Shown here in pieces: positions 19,709 to 27,436 of a stretch of 64,000 bases of DNA. The notes under the pieces were generated by a model, which had not been told where the DNA came from, ran no database searches, and worked only from the letters and a program-made list of their open reading frames with translations. The DNA lies in the NCBI RefSeq assembly GCF_029892685.1, contig NZ_JARXVD010000001.1, positions 248,001 to 312,000 of the forward strand. Direction: 5' to 3'. The position numbers and the translations under genes are program-made. Each line of letters starts with the position of its first letter. The first letter of the stretch is position 1. This DNA is from Mycobacterium sp. OTB74 (GTDB lineage: Bacteria; Actinomycetota; Actinomycetes; Mycobacteriales; Mycobacteriaceae).

Positions 19709-20902
19709 ATGATTGATGATTGGGTGGTGACGTCGCAACCCATTCACGACGATGATCAGCCACCGGACCCGCAGCACATGCTCACCTGGAGTCAGGCCGA
19801 GCGGGTCATCGGTTTTCGCAACACCTACCGTGCCTACCCCGGGACGACATTCCGTCGTGCGTCCGCGCGGCCTCTGCCGGTTTCGGCCAGGCCGTTGATC
19901 GACGTGACGTACACCTTCGACGGCACGACCTACCACCTGGCCGATTACCTGAGCCGGCAGGACGTGACCGGGCTGCTGATACTCAAGGACGGCCAGGTTG
20001 CCCATGAGTACTACGGCGCCGGAAACACCGCATCGACACTGTGGACGTCGCGATCCGTTGCCAAATCGGTGGTTTCGACGTTGATCGGGGTCGCGGTCGC
20101 CGACGGGGCAATCAAGTCGTTGGAGGACCAGTTGAGTATCTACAATCCGGAATTGGCCGGAACTGCCTGGGACGGTGTCACCGTCAGACAGTTGATGCAG
20201 CACACCTCGGGAGTGCAGTGGAACGAGGACTACACCGACCCGGATTCGGAATTCGCTCGTCTGACTCGGTACGAGGCGGGCACGGGAGTCTACGACGCGG
20301 TCAGCGCATTGGTGCGAAACCTCAAGCGGTGCCCTGGGATTGAGCCCGGCGACTTGTGGTCATACAACAGTGGTGGAGCCTGGCTACTGGGCGACATTCT
20401 GGAGAAGGCCACCGGTATGTCGATTGGCCGGTACCTGGAGCGAAAGGTCTGGATTCCCTTCGGCATGGCGGCCGACGGCGTCTGGCACAGTTACGAAGGG
20501 CATGACACCGGCGCGCACGGATTCAATGCGACGCTGGGGGATTGGGGCCGGTTCGGGCTCTTTGTCTTGGGCGAAGGGACTCTGCCGGGCGGCGAGAAAA
20601 TCCTGCCCGAGCACTGGCTGCGGGATGCTTCGCACTGGGTGCGCGCCGAAGGTTCGGTCTCAGCTGAGCGCCCGAATGGAATCTACGGATACCAATGGTG
20701 GAACAACGATGTGCCAGCGACATCGCTTGGTAATGAAAGCCTATGGGCACTAGGGATTTTCGGTCAGATCTTGGCGATCAACCGCCGGGAGAACATCGTC
20801 ATGGCGCAGTGGTCCACCTGGCCGCAGGCCGAGCCGTCGTTTGACCGGCAACCGCACGAGGCCGCGCTGATGTTAGAGGCGATCGCGACTGCGCTGAGGT
20901 AG
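19709..20902 (+). CDS. Serine hydrolase, class C beta-lactamase-like
   Basis: 397 residues. Seen: S116-V-A-K119 (SxxK nucleophile motif), LMQHTSGVQWNEDY and Y219-N-S as the YxN-type motif, with a late LWALGIFGQ in place of a typical HxG. No signal peptide, so cytosolic esterase/amidase activity is more likely than antibiotic hydrolysis. Start uncertain: ATG at 19709 lies 18 bases after the terminator; ATG in HMLTWSQ is an alternative. Confidence 0.82.
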   Translation: MIDDWVVTSQPIHDDDQPPDPQHMLTWSQAERVIGFRNTYRAYPGTTFRRASARPLPVSARPLIDVTYTFDGTTYHLADYLSRQDVTGLLILKDGQVAHEYYGAGNTASTLWTSRSVAKSVVSTLIGVAVADGAIKSLEDQLSIYNPELAGTAWDGVTVRQLMQHTSGVQWNEDYTDPDSEFARLTRYEAGTGVYDAVSALVRNLKRCPGIEPGDLWSYNSGGAWLLGDILEKATGMSIGRYLERKVWIPFGMAADGVWHSYEGHDTGAHGFNATLGDWGRFGLFVLGEGTLPGGEKILPEHWLRDASHWVRAEGSVSAERPNGIYGYQWWNNDVPATSLGNESLWALGIFGQILAINRRENIVMAQWSTWPQAEPSFDRQPHEAALMLEAIATALR

Positions 20903-20935
20903 CCCGGACGTACTGCCGGGCTACCGCAGCGGGTG

Positions 20936-22147
20936 TCACTTGAGTTGCGCCGACGACAGGCCCAGCAGTCGTCGTGCCACCACGAGCTGCTGAATCTGCT
21001 GTGTGCCCTCGAAGATGTCGAGAATCTTGCTGTCGCGGGCCCACTTCTCCAGCAGCATCTGCTCGGAATAGCCTGTGGTGCCGGCCAATTCGACGGCTTT
21101 GAGAGTGATGTCGGTGCCGACGCGGGCGGCCTTGGCCTTACCCATAGAGGCCTCTTTGGAGTTGGGCACCTTGTTGTCGGCCTGCCACGCCGAGCGGATG
21201 GCCAGCAGGTAACCGGCCTCCCAGTCGGCTTCCATCCGGAGGAACTCGGCGGCCGGAGCGCTCTGTGCATGCGCGGGCTTGTCGTAGGAGATCTCGATGC
21301 CGGCATCGGTCAGAATGGTGCGCAGCTCCTCCAGCGCGGCACGGGCAACACCTATGGCCATTGCCGCCACCATCGGACGGGTGTTGTCGAAGGTCTCCAT
21401 AACCCCGCCAAATCCCTTGTCCACCTTGACTTCCGGATCACCGATCAGGTTGTCCTTGGGGATGCGGCAGTTGTCGAACCGGATCACCGCGGTGTCGGAG
21501 GCCTTGATGCCCAGTTTGTGTTCGAGGCGCTCGACGATCACGCCGGGGTGCTCACGCGGCACCACAAACGACTTGATGGCCGCGCGGCCGAGGGACTTGT
21601 CCAGCGTCGCCCACACCACGATGTGGGTGGCACGCGATCCGGCGGTCACGAAGATCTTCTCGCCGTTGATGACGTACTCGTCACCGTCGAGAACCGCGGT
21701 GGTGGTGACCGCCGCCGAGTCCGATCCGAAGCTGGACTCGGTGATTGCCATCGCGGCCCAGACTCGTCCGAAGCGCTCGAGTTGTTCCTTGGAGGCCACC
21801 GAGGAGATCGCAGCATTGCCCAGCCCCTGGTAGGGGACGGTCAGCAGCAGGGCGACATCGCCCCAGCTGATCTCGATGGCGTTCAGCAGCGCAGACATGT
21901 TGGCGCCGTTGATGTTCGCTTTCTTGCTCTTGTTCTCGTCGCTGGAGAAACCGGCTCCGGCGAACGAGATGGTGTTGGCTTCTGAGATACCTTCGAACAG
22001 GTCGTTGAGGGTAGCCAGTTCCACCGGGAAAGTGTGCTCGGCCAGGTCATATTTGCGCGAGATCGCCCTAATCACCTCGGCGGCACCTCGGTGGCTCATC
22101 TCGCTGACGGCCTGGAGCTTGCGGGGCATTTCCAAATTAATTGCCAT
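20936..22147 (-). CDS. fadE23: Acyl-CoA dehydrogenase FadE23
   Basis: 403 residues. Seen: AAMAITESSFGSDSAAVTT (FAD/substrate region), NGEKIFVTAGSRATHIVVWA and the C-terminal KILDIFEGTQQIQQLVVARR with the expected catalytic glutamate. Length and the partner 43 bases upstream match M. tuberculosis fadE24-fadE23. First oxidation step of fatty acyl-CoA degradation, possibly as a heteromer with the neighbour. RBS AGCGAAAGACC precedes the ATG. Confidence 0.9.
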   Translation of the reverse strand: MAINLEMPRKLQAVSEMSHRGAAEVIRAISRKYDLAEHTFPVELATLNDLFEGISEANTISFAGAGFSSDENKSKKANINGANMSALLNAIEISWGDVALLLTVPYQGLGNAAISSVASKEQLERFGRVWAAMAITESSFGSDSAAVTTTAVLDGDEYVINGEKIFVTAGSRATHIVVWATLDKSLGRAAIKSFVVPREHPGVIVERLEHKLGIKASDTAVIRFDNCRIPKDNLIGDPEVKVDKGFGGVMETFDNTRPMVAAMAIGVARAALEELRTILTDAGIEISYDKPAHAQSAPAAEFLRMEADWEAGYLLAIRSAWQADNKVPNSKEASMGKAKAARVGTDITLKAVELAGTTGYSEQMLLEKWARDSKILDIFEGTQQIQQLVVARRLLGLSSAQLK

Positions 22148-22190
22148 GATTGGTCTTTCGCTTGAACAGAGTTGGGTCTAAAGGGCCGGT

Positions 22191-23585
22191 CTACAAAACG
22201 ACGACACCCTCGGCGACGCCGATTGCCCGCAGATCGCGGTACCAGCGTTCGACCGGGTGCTCCTTGGTGTAGCCGTGGCCGCCGAGCAACTGCACGCCGT
22301 CCAGGCCGATCTGCATGCCCTTGTCGGTGGCGAACCGCTTGGCCAGCGCGGCCTCTCGGGCGAAGGTCATGCCCTGTTCGGCGCGTGCAGCGCCGCGCCA
22401 GGTGATCAGCCGCAGTCCGTCGAGCTCGATCGCGATGTTGGCGCACATGAATGCAACGGCCTGGCGGTTGGCGATCGGCTCGCCGAACGCCTCGCGCTCC
22501 TTGATGTAGGGGATCACGTAGTCGAGCACCGCGTGCGACGTGCCGACAGCCAGTGCGGCCCAACCCAATCGAGACAGCGCGATGGCCTCAGAGAAATCTG
22601 CGTCGGTTGCTTCGTCCTCGCCGAGTCGGTTGTGCAGCGGGACCGCGACGTTGTTGAGCTCGATCTGGCCCAGTGCCGCCGCCCGGATGCCCATGCTCGG
22701 GTCGGCCTTGACGGCCAGGCCCTCGGCGGCGGACTCCACGATGAACAGCGCCGGCTTGCCGTCGAGCTGCGCGCCGATGATCAACAGCTCGGCTTCGGCG
22801 GCTGCGGGTACCAGGGACTTGACGCCGTTGAGGCGGTACCCGCTCGGGGTACGTACCGCGGTGGTCTTCAGGGCCGTCGGGTCGAACAGTGCATGAGGTT
22901 CGGCGATGGCCACACACGCCTGCGGCACGCGCTCCCCGGAGAACGACGGCAGGTAGGTGGCCTGCTGGCCGGCGCTACCCCAGTGCGTCAGCGCCGAGGC
23001 GACGCCGCCGGGCGCCAGGATCGGCAGGGCCAGACCCATGTCGCCGTACGCCAACGCCTCGGCCACAAGGGCGGTGGTGACGGTGCTGCGGTGGGAGGCG
23101 ATGCCGTCGAAGTCCTCGGGCACATTGAACGCGGTGATGCCGAGCTCGGCGGCCTTGGCGATCAGATCGGCCGGGAAGGTGGCCGACTCATCAGCATCGT
23201 GAGCTGCGGGCCGCAGGATTTCCGCGGCGAAGTCTCCGACTGTCTCGATGATCATCTTCTGCTCATCGTCGGGCGTCAGATCGAAGTAGTCCGAGCCACC
23301 GGGCTTGAGCCGCGTCGGAGTGGCGGTCAGGCCCTGGACGCGCTTGAACTGACGACCGGTCGCGCCGATGGCGGAGAAGCCGGTTTTGACGCCGTAGCGG
23401 AGCCCGCGGTTTAGCGGATTGCGCAGGTTGTACTTGTCCAGGAACTCCTGGCCTACGAACGGGGTGATCAGCGCAAGGCTGACATCAATTACCGATCGCT
23501 TGTGCTTTTGCAGGCCGATGGCGCTCTCCGAACCGTTGCGCTTGGGGCGCTGCGGGGTGCCGTTCTGGGTGGGGGCGTTGGTCAT
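22191..23585 (-). CDS. fadE24: Acyl-CoA dehydrogenase FadE24
   Basis: 464 residues. Seen: ~100-residue N-terminal extension as in M. tuberculosis FadE24, then GLALPILAPGGVAS, the central domain KSLVPAAAEAELLIIGAQ, QLLGGHGYTKEHPVERWYRD and the C-terminal IGVAEGVVVL. I chose ATG at 23585 (MTNAPTQNGTPQR); the upstream open frame covers the operator. The two FadE proteins probably form one heteromeric enzyme, as is common for paired mycobacterial FadEs. The palindrome at 23623-23650 likely controls the pair. Confidence 0.9.
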   Translation of the reverse strand: MTNAPTQNGTPQRPKRNGSESAIGLQKHKRSVIDVSLALITPFVGQEFLDKYNLRNPLNRGLRYGVKTGFSAIGATGRQFKRVQGLTATPTRLKPGGSDYFDLTPDDEQKMIIETVGDFAAEILRPAAHDADESATFPADLIAKAAELGITAFNVPEDFDGIASHRSTVTTALVAEALAYGDMGLALPILAPGGVASALTHWGSAGQQATYLPSFSGERVPQACVAIAEPHALFDPTALKTTAVRTPSGYRLNGVKSLVPAAAEAELLIIGAQLDGKPALFIVESAAEGLAVKADPSMGIRAAALGQIELNNVAVPLHNRLGEDEATDADFSEAIALSRLGWAALAVGTSHAVLDYVIPYIKEREAFGEPIANRQAVAFMCANIAIELDGLRLITWRGAARAEQGMTFAREAALAKRFATDKGMQIGLDGVQLLGGHGYTKEHPVERWYRDLRAIGVAEGVVVL

Positions 23586-23622
23586 GTCGACAGCCTCGAG
23601 TCGTTGGGGCAGTTCGTTATGA

Positions 23623-23650
23623 CCGTATCTTACTCCTGAGTAAGGTACGG
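23623..23650. promoter_or_regulatory. TetR-type operator upstream of fadE24-fadE23
   Basis: 28-bp near-perfect palindrome made of CCGTAtCTTACTC and GAGTAAGgTACGG around a 2-base centre, with one mismatched pair. It lies 37 bases upstream of the fadE24 start, so a repressor bound there would cover the promoter. The TTACTC..GAGTAA core fits a fatty-acyl-responsive TetR operator; the regulator is not in the window. Confidence 0.6.
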
Positions 23651-23831
23651 GGCCGGTGTTATTTAGTTCACACGAAGATGGGCTGTTGCGGCCAACAGAG
23701 TGGAACATGCGCCGGCCGTCGTCGTGGTGCGCGCCTTCCGTCGCGCCTCGAGACAGATTCTGGGACGTAGAACGGCAACCAGGTCGGCAGCACCACGGCC
23801 AGTGCGCTCGCCGATGGCGGCGTTGCCATGT

Positions 23832-23843
23832 GTAGTCGACTAC
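23832..23843. promoter_or_regulatory. GTAGTCGACTAC palindrome, copy 1
   Basis: Perfect 12-bp palindrome in the control region of the DUF2235 gene, 203 bases upstream of its start. First of five copies in the window, all within 23.8-30.5 kb. Probably an operator half of a pair with copy 2. Confidence 0.6.
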
Positions 23844-23929
23844 CCGAATCGGGTGGCCGCTGCCGGGATGTCAGGCCCGCCAACCGACCCGACGGCGAGG
23901 CGCGGTGTCGTGGACCGTCGCGAAGTGCA

Positions 23930-23941
23930 GTAGTCGACTAC
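23930..23941. promoter_or_regulatory. GTAGTCGACTAC palindrome, copy 2
   Basis: Perfect 12-bp palindrome flanked by near-symmetric TGCA..GCAC sequence, 105 bases upstream of the DUF2235 start and 98 bp from copy 1. Likely the promoter-proximal operator. Confidence 0.65.
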
Positions 23942-24045
23942 GCACGCGCGCCGGCGCGCGGCGTCGGAGACTGAACTGCACTCGGCTGAGACGTCCAGAC
24001 CAACGACGGGGCTTGGGTGTCCGGCCCATCAGGCAAGGAGGAGCG

Positions 24046-25260
24046 ATGAGCCAGCCACGCAATCTGGTGGTGTGCTTGGACGGGACGAACAACGAACCAG
24101 CCCACGGTGCCACCAACGTCGCACGGATCTATGGTTCGGCGCGCCAGGATGACCGTCAGTTGGTCTACTACGACCCGGGTGTGGGCACCGTCGGTGGGCT
24201 GGATACCGTGACGCCCCACCTCGACGCTGTGAAACAGGTCTGGGGTCTGGCAACCGGCTATGGCATCCGCGAGAACATCGCGCAGGCCTACGGTTGGCTG
24301 GCCGACAACTATCGGCGCGATGACCGGATCTTCGTGTTCGGTTTCTCCCGGGGCGCCTACACCGCCCGGGCCCTTACCGGGATGTTGCGGACGGTCGGAC
24401 TGTTGCATCCTGACAGCGCCAACATGGTCCCTTATGCCTTGAAGCTCTTCGCCCAAAGCGGGCCGCTGGGCTCCGCGGACGCCGACCCCGACGGCCCACC
24501 CGATCCGAGTGCCGCGGAAGCCGAACGGCAGTTCTGGCGGCAGCGGGCGGATTTCCGGATCCAGTTCACCAATCCCGACTTCCCGCACCCGTTCGACACC
24601 ACCCGCAACCAGGTGCACTTCCTCGGGGTATGGGACACCGTCAAAACCGTTGCCTGGCTGGACTTCTGGGGAAAACTCACGGTGGCCCGCTGGCCGTTCA
24701 CCGCGAAGGTCAGCAACGTCGGCACCGCCCGGCACGCCATGGCCATCGACGAGCGGCGGCACTTCTTCGAAGTGAACCGGTTTGACCCGGCGCTGGTCGC
24801 GACCGACCCACAACGCTTTCAGGAAGTGTGGTTCACGGGGGTACACAGTGACGTCGGCGGCCAGTTCCCCGACCACCGATTGTCCGACCTCGCGTTCAGT
24901 TGGATCGCCGCCGAAGCTCACACCGCCGGCCTGGCGATCAACACCAGGCGCTACCAGCGCCTGGTTGGAACTGCGTTCGGCCAACCGCTGCCACCTGACG
25001 ACTGCCTCGGCGCATTGCACCCCAACACGTGGCCGTGGTGGCTGCTCGGCGGCTGGCGACCACGGAGGATCCAGCCGGGGGACAACGTGCATTGCAGTGT
25101 GCGGCAACGGATCACCGAAACTGCGAACAAACCAGACCCCTACCATCCCACGCTGCCGGCGAACGTCAGCTGGGTGACCGACGCCGTAATGCAGTCACCG
25201 GCCGCCGATGCGTCCCCGCGTGCGAAGGACGCTGTGCCGACGGCCCAACCCGTGCCGTAG
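24046..25260 (+). CDS. DUF2235 alpha/beta hydrolase (Tle1-like phospholipase family)
   Basis: 404 residues. Seen: start NLVVCLDGTNNEP, nucleophile elbow GFSRGAYTAR with S101, LGVWDTVKTVAW and the later GVHSDVGGQFPDH with the likely acid and histidine. This is the domain of T6SS phospholipase effectors (Tle1) and of many uncharacterised cytosolic proteins. No signal peptide or membrane segment. RBS AAGGAGGA 4 bases before the ATG. Probably cleaves phospholipid or another ester; convergent with the diiron gene and under the GTAGT-N2-ACTAC sites. Confidence 0.82.
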   Translation: MSQPRNLVVCLDGTNNEPAHGATNVARIYGSARQDDRQLVYYDPGVGTVGGLDTVTPHLDAVKQVWGLATGYGIRENIAQAYGWLADNYRRDDRIFVFGFSRGAYTARALTGMLRTVGLLHPDSANMVPYALKLFAQSGPLGSADADPDGPPDPSAAEAERQFWRQRADFRIQFTNPDFPHPFDTTRNQVHFLGVWDTVKTVAWLDFWGKLTVARWPFTAKVSNVGTARHAMAIDERRHFFEVNRFDPALVATDPQRFQEVWFTGVHSDVGGQFPDHRLSDLAFSWIAAEAHTAGLAINTRRYQRLVGTAFGQPLPPDDCLGALHPNTWPWWLLGGWRPRRIQPGDNVHCSVRQRITETANKPDPYHPTLPANVSWVTDAVMQSPAADASPRAKDAVPTAQPVP

Positions 25261-25378
25261 GGAGGACGGCCGGAACCGGCTAAACCGGATGGTCGGCGAC
25301 CGGCATCGTTGCGAGGATCACGGTTACCGACGTCTGGCTACCGCATCCGGCCGGCGGGGTATCCGACCACTGCATCGG

Positions 25379-27073
25379 TCAGTGGACGCTGCCGGAACCG
25401 TGGATGCGACCGTGGGGATGGGCGGCCACCCGGTCGGCGGGCGTCAGCAGCGTGATGGGACGCGCGGCGGGCTCCGCGTCGGGAGCCGGGCAGCCGGCGT
25501 TGATCCAATCGGTGATTTTTGTGGCGCCCGATGCAGCGCCTGGCACGCCGGGGGCTGCATCGGCCAGCAACTGGGCCATCGCGTTGTTCCCGCGGACGAT
25601 CTCGGTGATCAGCCGGCTGTGTTCGGCGTCGCCGGCGATCACCCACTGCGATCGGGCCAAGGTGGCCAGGAACTCCGCTGTGGGCCGCTCGAACCACCAG
25701 GCCACCGACTCGCTCCGCGGCTTTCCGGGGCAGTCGGGGTCATCGTCGGTCAACAGGACGCTTTGGTGGGCGGCGACGCCCTGTTGGCGCGTGCGCAGGG
25801 CGTCGATCAGCTGTTGCATCCGTCCGGCCGCCGAATCCGGTGCCGGTGCCGGTGCCGGTGCGGGAGTAGATGCGAGGGTGGCGAACCAGGCACGCCAGCT
25901 GTCCAGCTCGGCGTCGGTAAAGATGCGGAACATCGGTCCTGTAGGGGTGGTCAGTTCGAAAAACGGGCTGTGTGCCGGGTCGCCGGGGGTGACCAGTCCG
26001 CACTTGACCAACGCGTCCATCAGGGCTGGCGGATCGGCGAACAGATCGTTGATCAGCTTGCCGCCCAATGTTTTTGAGCCGTGGTTCAGCCGCGCGATCG
26101 GCGCCCGCGCGGTGATCATCGCGGCGACCGCGTCAGCCGGTGACAGCTGTTGGCGGCGCTGCTTTTCGGCAACTTGATTGGCCAGGTCGCCGGTCGTCGC
26201 GAACGCGACGTAGCCGTCCCAGATCCGGGCCCAGAGCTGCTGCACGGCGTCGTCTCCGGAGTCGATTCGGACCTGCTCGAGGTAGACCTCGACGGCGCGC
26301 AGCGCTTTGGCACCGTGGCCGGTGGCGGCGTTGTCGATCGAGACGTGGACCTCGTAGAACTCGGTGTCCAGCCCGAAGTGCTGATTGAGCAGCACCATGT
26401 TCTTCAGCTCGATGGAGCCCCATTCCAGGTACAGCGTCATGCCGAGCAGTTCGGGCAGGTAGTGCTGGGGGAACTGGGAGACTACAAGCTGAAACAGCGG
26501 CAGGGTGAACGCGGCGTCCACGATGTCCGGATTGTCGGTGTAGGGGCGGGAACGGATGTCCGGTAGGTCGAAGCCCGCGCTGCGTAGCAGTTTGGTGTAG
26601 AGGTTGGGGTGGTTGAGGGCGGGATCGCCGTCGCCGAGTTCGTCGGCGTAGATCGAGAACAACAGGGCGTGCAACTCGTCCATCGGACCGACCTGGGCGA
26701 TGGTCCGCAGCCACGCGCCGTCGGTCTGGTTGAACGGGGCCATCTGCAGCAACCATTCCAGGACATCGTCTTTGGTCCGCGCCGTCCAGCTCTGCTGGGT
26801 CTCGTATTCGGAGACGTCCTTGGCGAGGCCTTGATAGATCGTGTTCATCCGCGTTTCGAAGTCCTGCGGGGTGTAGGCGAACGGACGCAGTTCGTCTTCG
26901 AGTCCCGGCTTGGTCTGCCTGTCGCGGGCCGCGTGCAGGTAGCCGTCGGCCAGGGTGCGCGCGGTTGGCAGGAAGCCGTCGTAGGAGTCCAGATTGAGCA
27001 TGATGTGGAAGTAGTCCCGGTCTTTGAGACCGGTGTAGGCATCGACGCCCGGATCAGCGGCCACCGGAGCCAC
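25379..27073 (-). CDS. Haem-oxygenase-like diiron (iron-containing redox) protein with C-terminal extension
   Basis: 564 residues. Seen: an all-helical core with candidate iron ligands: FSIYADELGDGD (about residue 145), MTLYLEWGSIELK (about 215) and FYEVHVSIDNAATGHG (about 240). This pattern fits the haem-oxygenase-like diiron oxidase group (UndA, BesC, CADD relatives). After about residue 360 a long tail follows, with a PAPAPAPAP linker near 395 and a second helical part of no known family. GTG start at 27073 overlaps the stop of the small gene upstream. Reaction unknown; relatives oxidise fatty acids or amino acids. Confidence 0.7.
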   Translation of the reverse strand: MAPVAADPGVDAYTGLKDRDYFHIMLNLDSYDGFLPTARTLADGYLHAARDRQTKPGLEDELRPFAYTPQDFETRMNTIYQGLAKDVSEYETQQSWTARTKDDVLEWLLQMAPFNQTDGAWLRTIAQVGPMDELHALLFSIYADELGDGDPALNHPNLYTKLLRSAGFDLPDIRSRPYTDNPDIVDAAFTLPLFQLVVSQFPQHYLPELLGMTLYLEWGSIELKNMVLLNQHFGLDTEFYEVHVSIDNAATGHGAKALRAVEVYLEQVRIDSGDDAVQQLWARIWDGYVAFATTGDLANQVAEKQRRQQLSPADAVAAMITARAPIARLNHGSKTLGGKLINDLFADPPALMDALVKCGLVTPGDPAHSPFFELTTPTGPMFRIFTDAELDSWRAWFATLASTPAPAPAPAPDSAAGRMQQLIDALRTRQQGVAAHQSVLLTDDDPDCPGKPRSESVAWWFERPTAEFLATLARSQWVIAGDAEHSRLITEIVRGNNAMAQLLADAAPGVPGAASGATKITDWINAGCPAPDAEPAARPITLLTPADRVAAHPHGRIHGSGSVH

Positions 27074-27182
27074 CTGCGGCCGCGGGCACCGTCACGTTCG
27101 CGGTGCCGGTGAGGTTCACTGCGGTGATGTCGGTGATCTCAACGCCCTTCCTGGACGGCGGGTAGGTTGCACTGCTGGCCAT
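27054..27182 (-). CDS. Small 42-residue protein upstream of the diiron gene
   Basis: 42 codons from ATG at 27182, with GAGGGGATCACC just before it. Sequence begins MASSATYPPSRKGVEITDI and ends GGSGGR; it is rich in Thr, Val and Gly and has no cysteine or membrane segment. Its stop overlaps the GTG start of the diiron gene, implying translational coupling, and copy 3 of the palindrome lies 72 bases upstream. Function unknown; could be a leader peptide, a partner or a precursor peptide. Confidence 0.6.
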   Translation of the reverse strand: MASSATYPPSRKGVEITDITAVNLTGTANVTVPAAAGGSGGR

Positions 27183-27253
27183 GGTGATCCCCTCGAGGTG
27201 GTAGACGCTGGTCCCCCGTCGACGTTAGAGCCACTGCTGGGGCGTGGGTGTAC

Positions 27254-27265
27254 GTAGTGGACTAC
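27254..27265. promoter_or_regulatory. GTAGTGGACTAC palindrome, copy 3
   Basis: One-base variant of the palindrome (imperfect centre). It sits 72 bases upstream of the minus-strand small gene. It is followed by GCAAATT, so the extended motif GTAGTGGACTACGCAAATT matches the inverse of copy 4. Confidence 0.6.
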
Positions 27266-27342
27266 GCAAATTGCGCCGCGCCGCCCCTTGATTCTGTGAC
27301 TTCGTGGCCGACGTGCTGAAACGCGCGGGAGTCGTTCGAATT

Positions 27343-27360
27343 TGCGTAGTCGACTACGCA
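27343..27360. promoter_or_regulatory. TGCGTAGTCGACTACGCA palindrome, copy 4
   Basis: Perfect 18-bp palindrome, the most symmetric of the five, 77 bases upstream of the phospholipase D-like gene. On the minus strand it reads GTAGTCGACTACGCAAATT, the same extended motif as copy 3 but pointing the other way; cores are 92 bp apart. Confidence 0.7.
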
Positions 27361-27436
27361 TGCCTGTCAGCGGCGAGTGGCGCACGCTGGCGACAGTGAC
27401 GCGGATCGGCCGCGCACCGCCGGAAAGGACGCCCTG

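Larger units (their letters stand above)
23651..24045. other. Intergenic control region of the DUF2235 gene
   Basis: 395 bases with no credible gene; short open frames on both strands lack family or RBS support. It carries two of the five GTAGT-N2-ACTAC palindromes, 98 bp apart, and ends in a strong Shine-Dalgarno (AAGGAGGA). The part nearest 23651 belongs to the fadE24 promoter. Confidence 0.6.

Noticed and set aside
22257..23414. 385-codon plus-strand frame opposite fadE24
   Set aside because: Shadow of the fadE24 reading frame with no family match.
23938..25146. 402-codon minus-strand frame opposite the DUF2235 gene
   Set aside because: DUF2235 motifs, strong RBS and catalytic elbow are on the plus strand.
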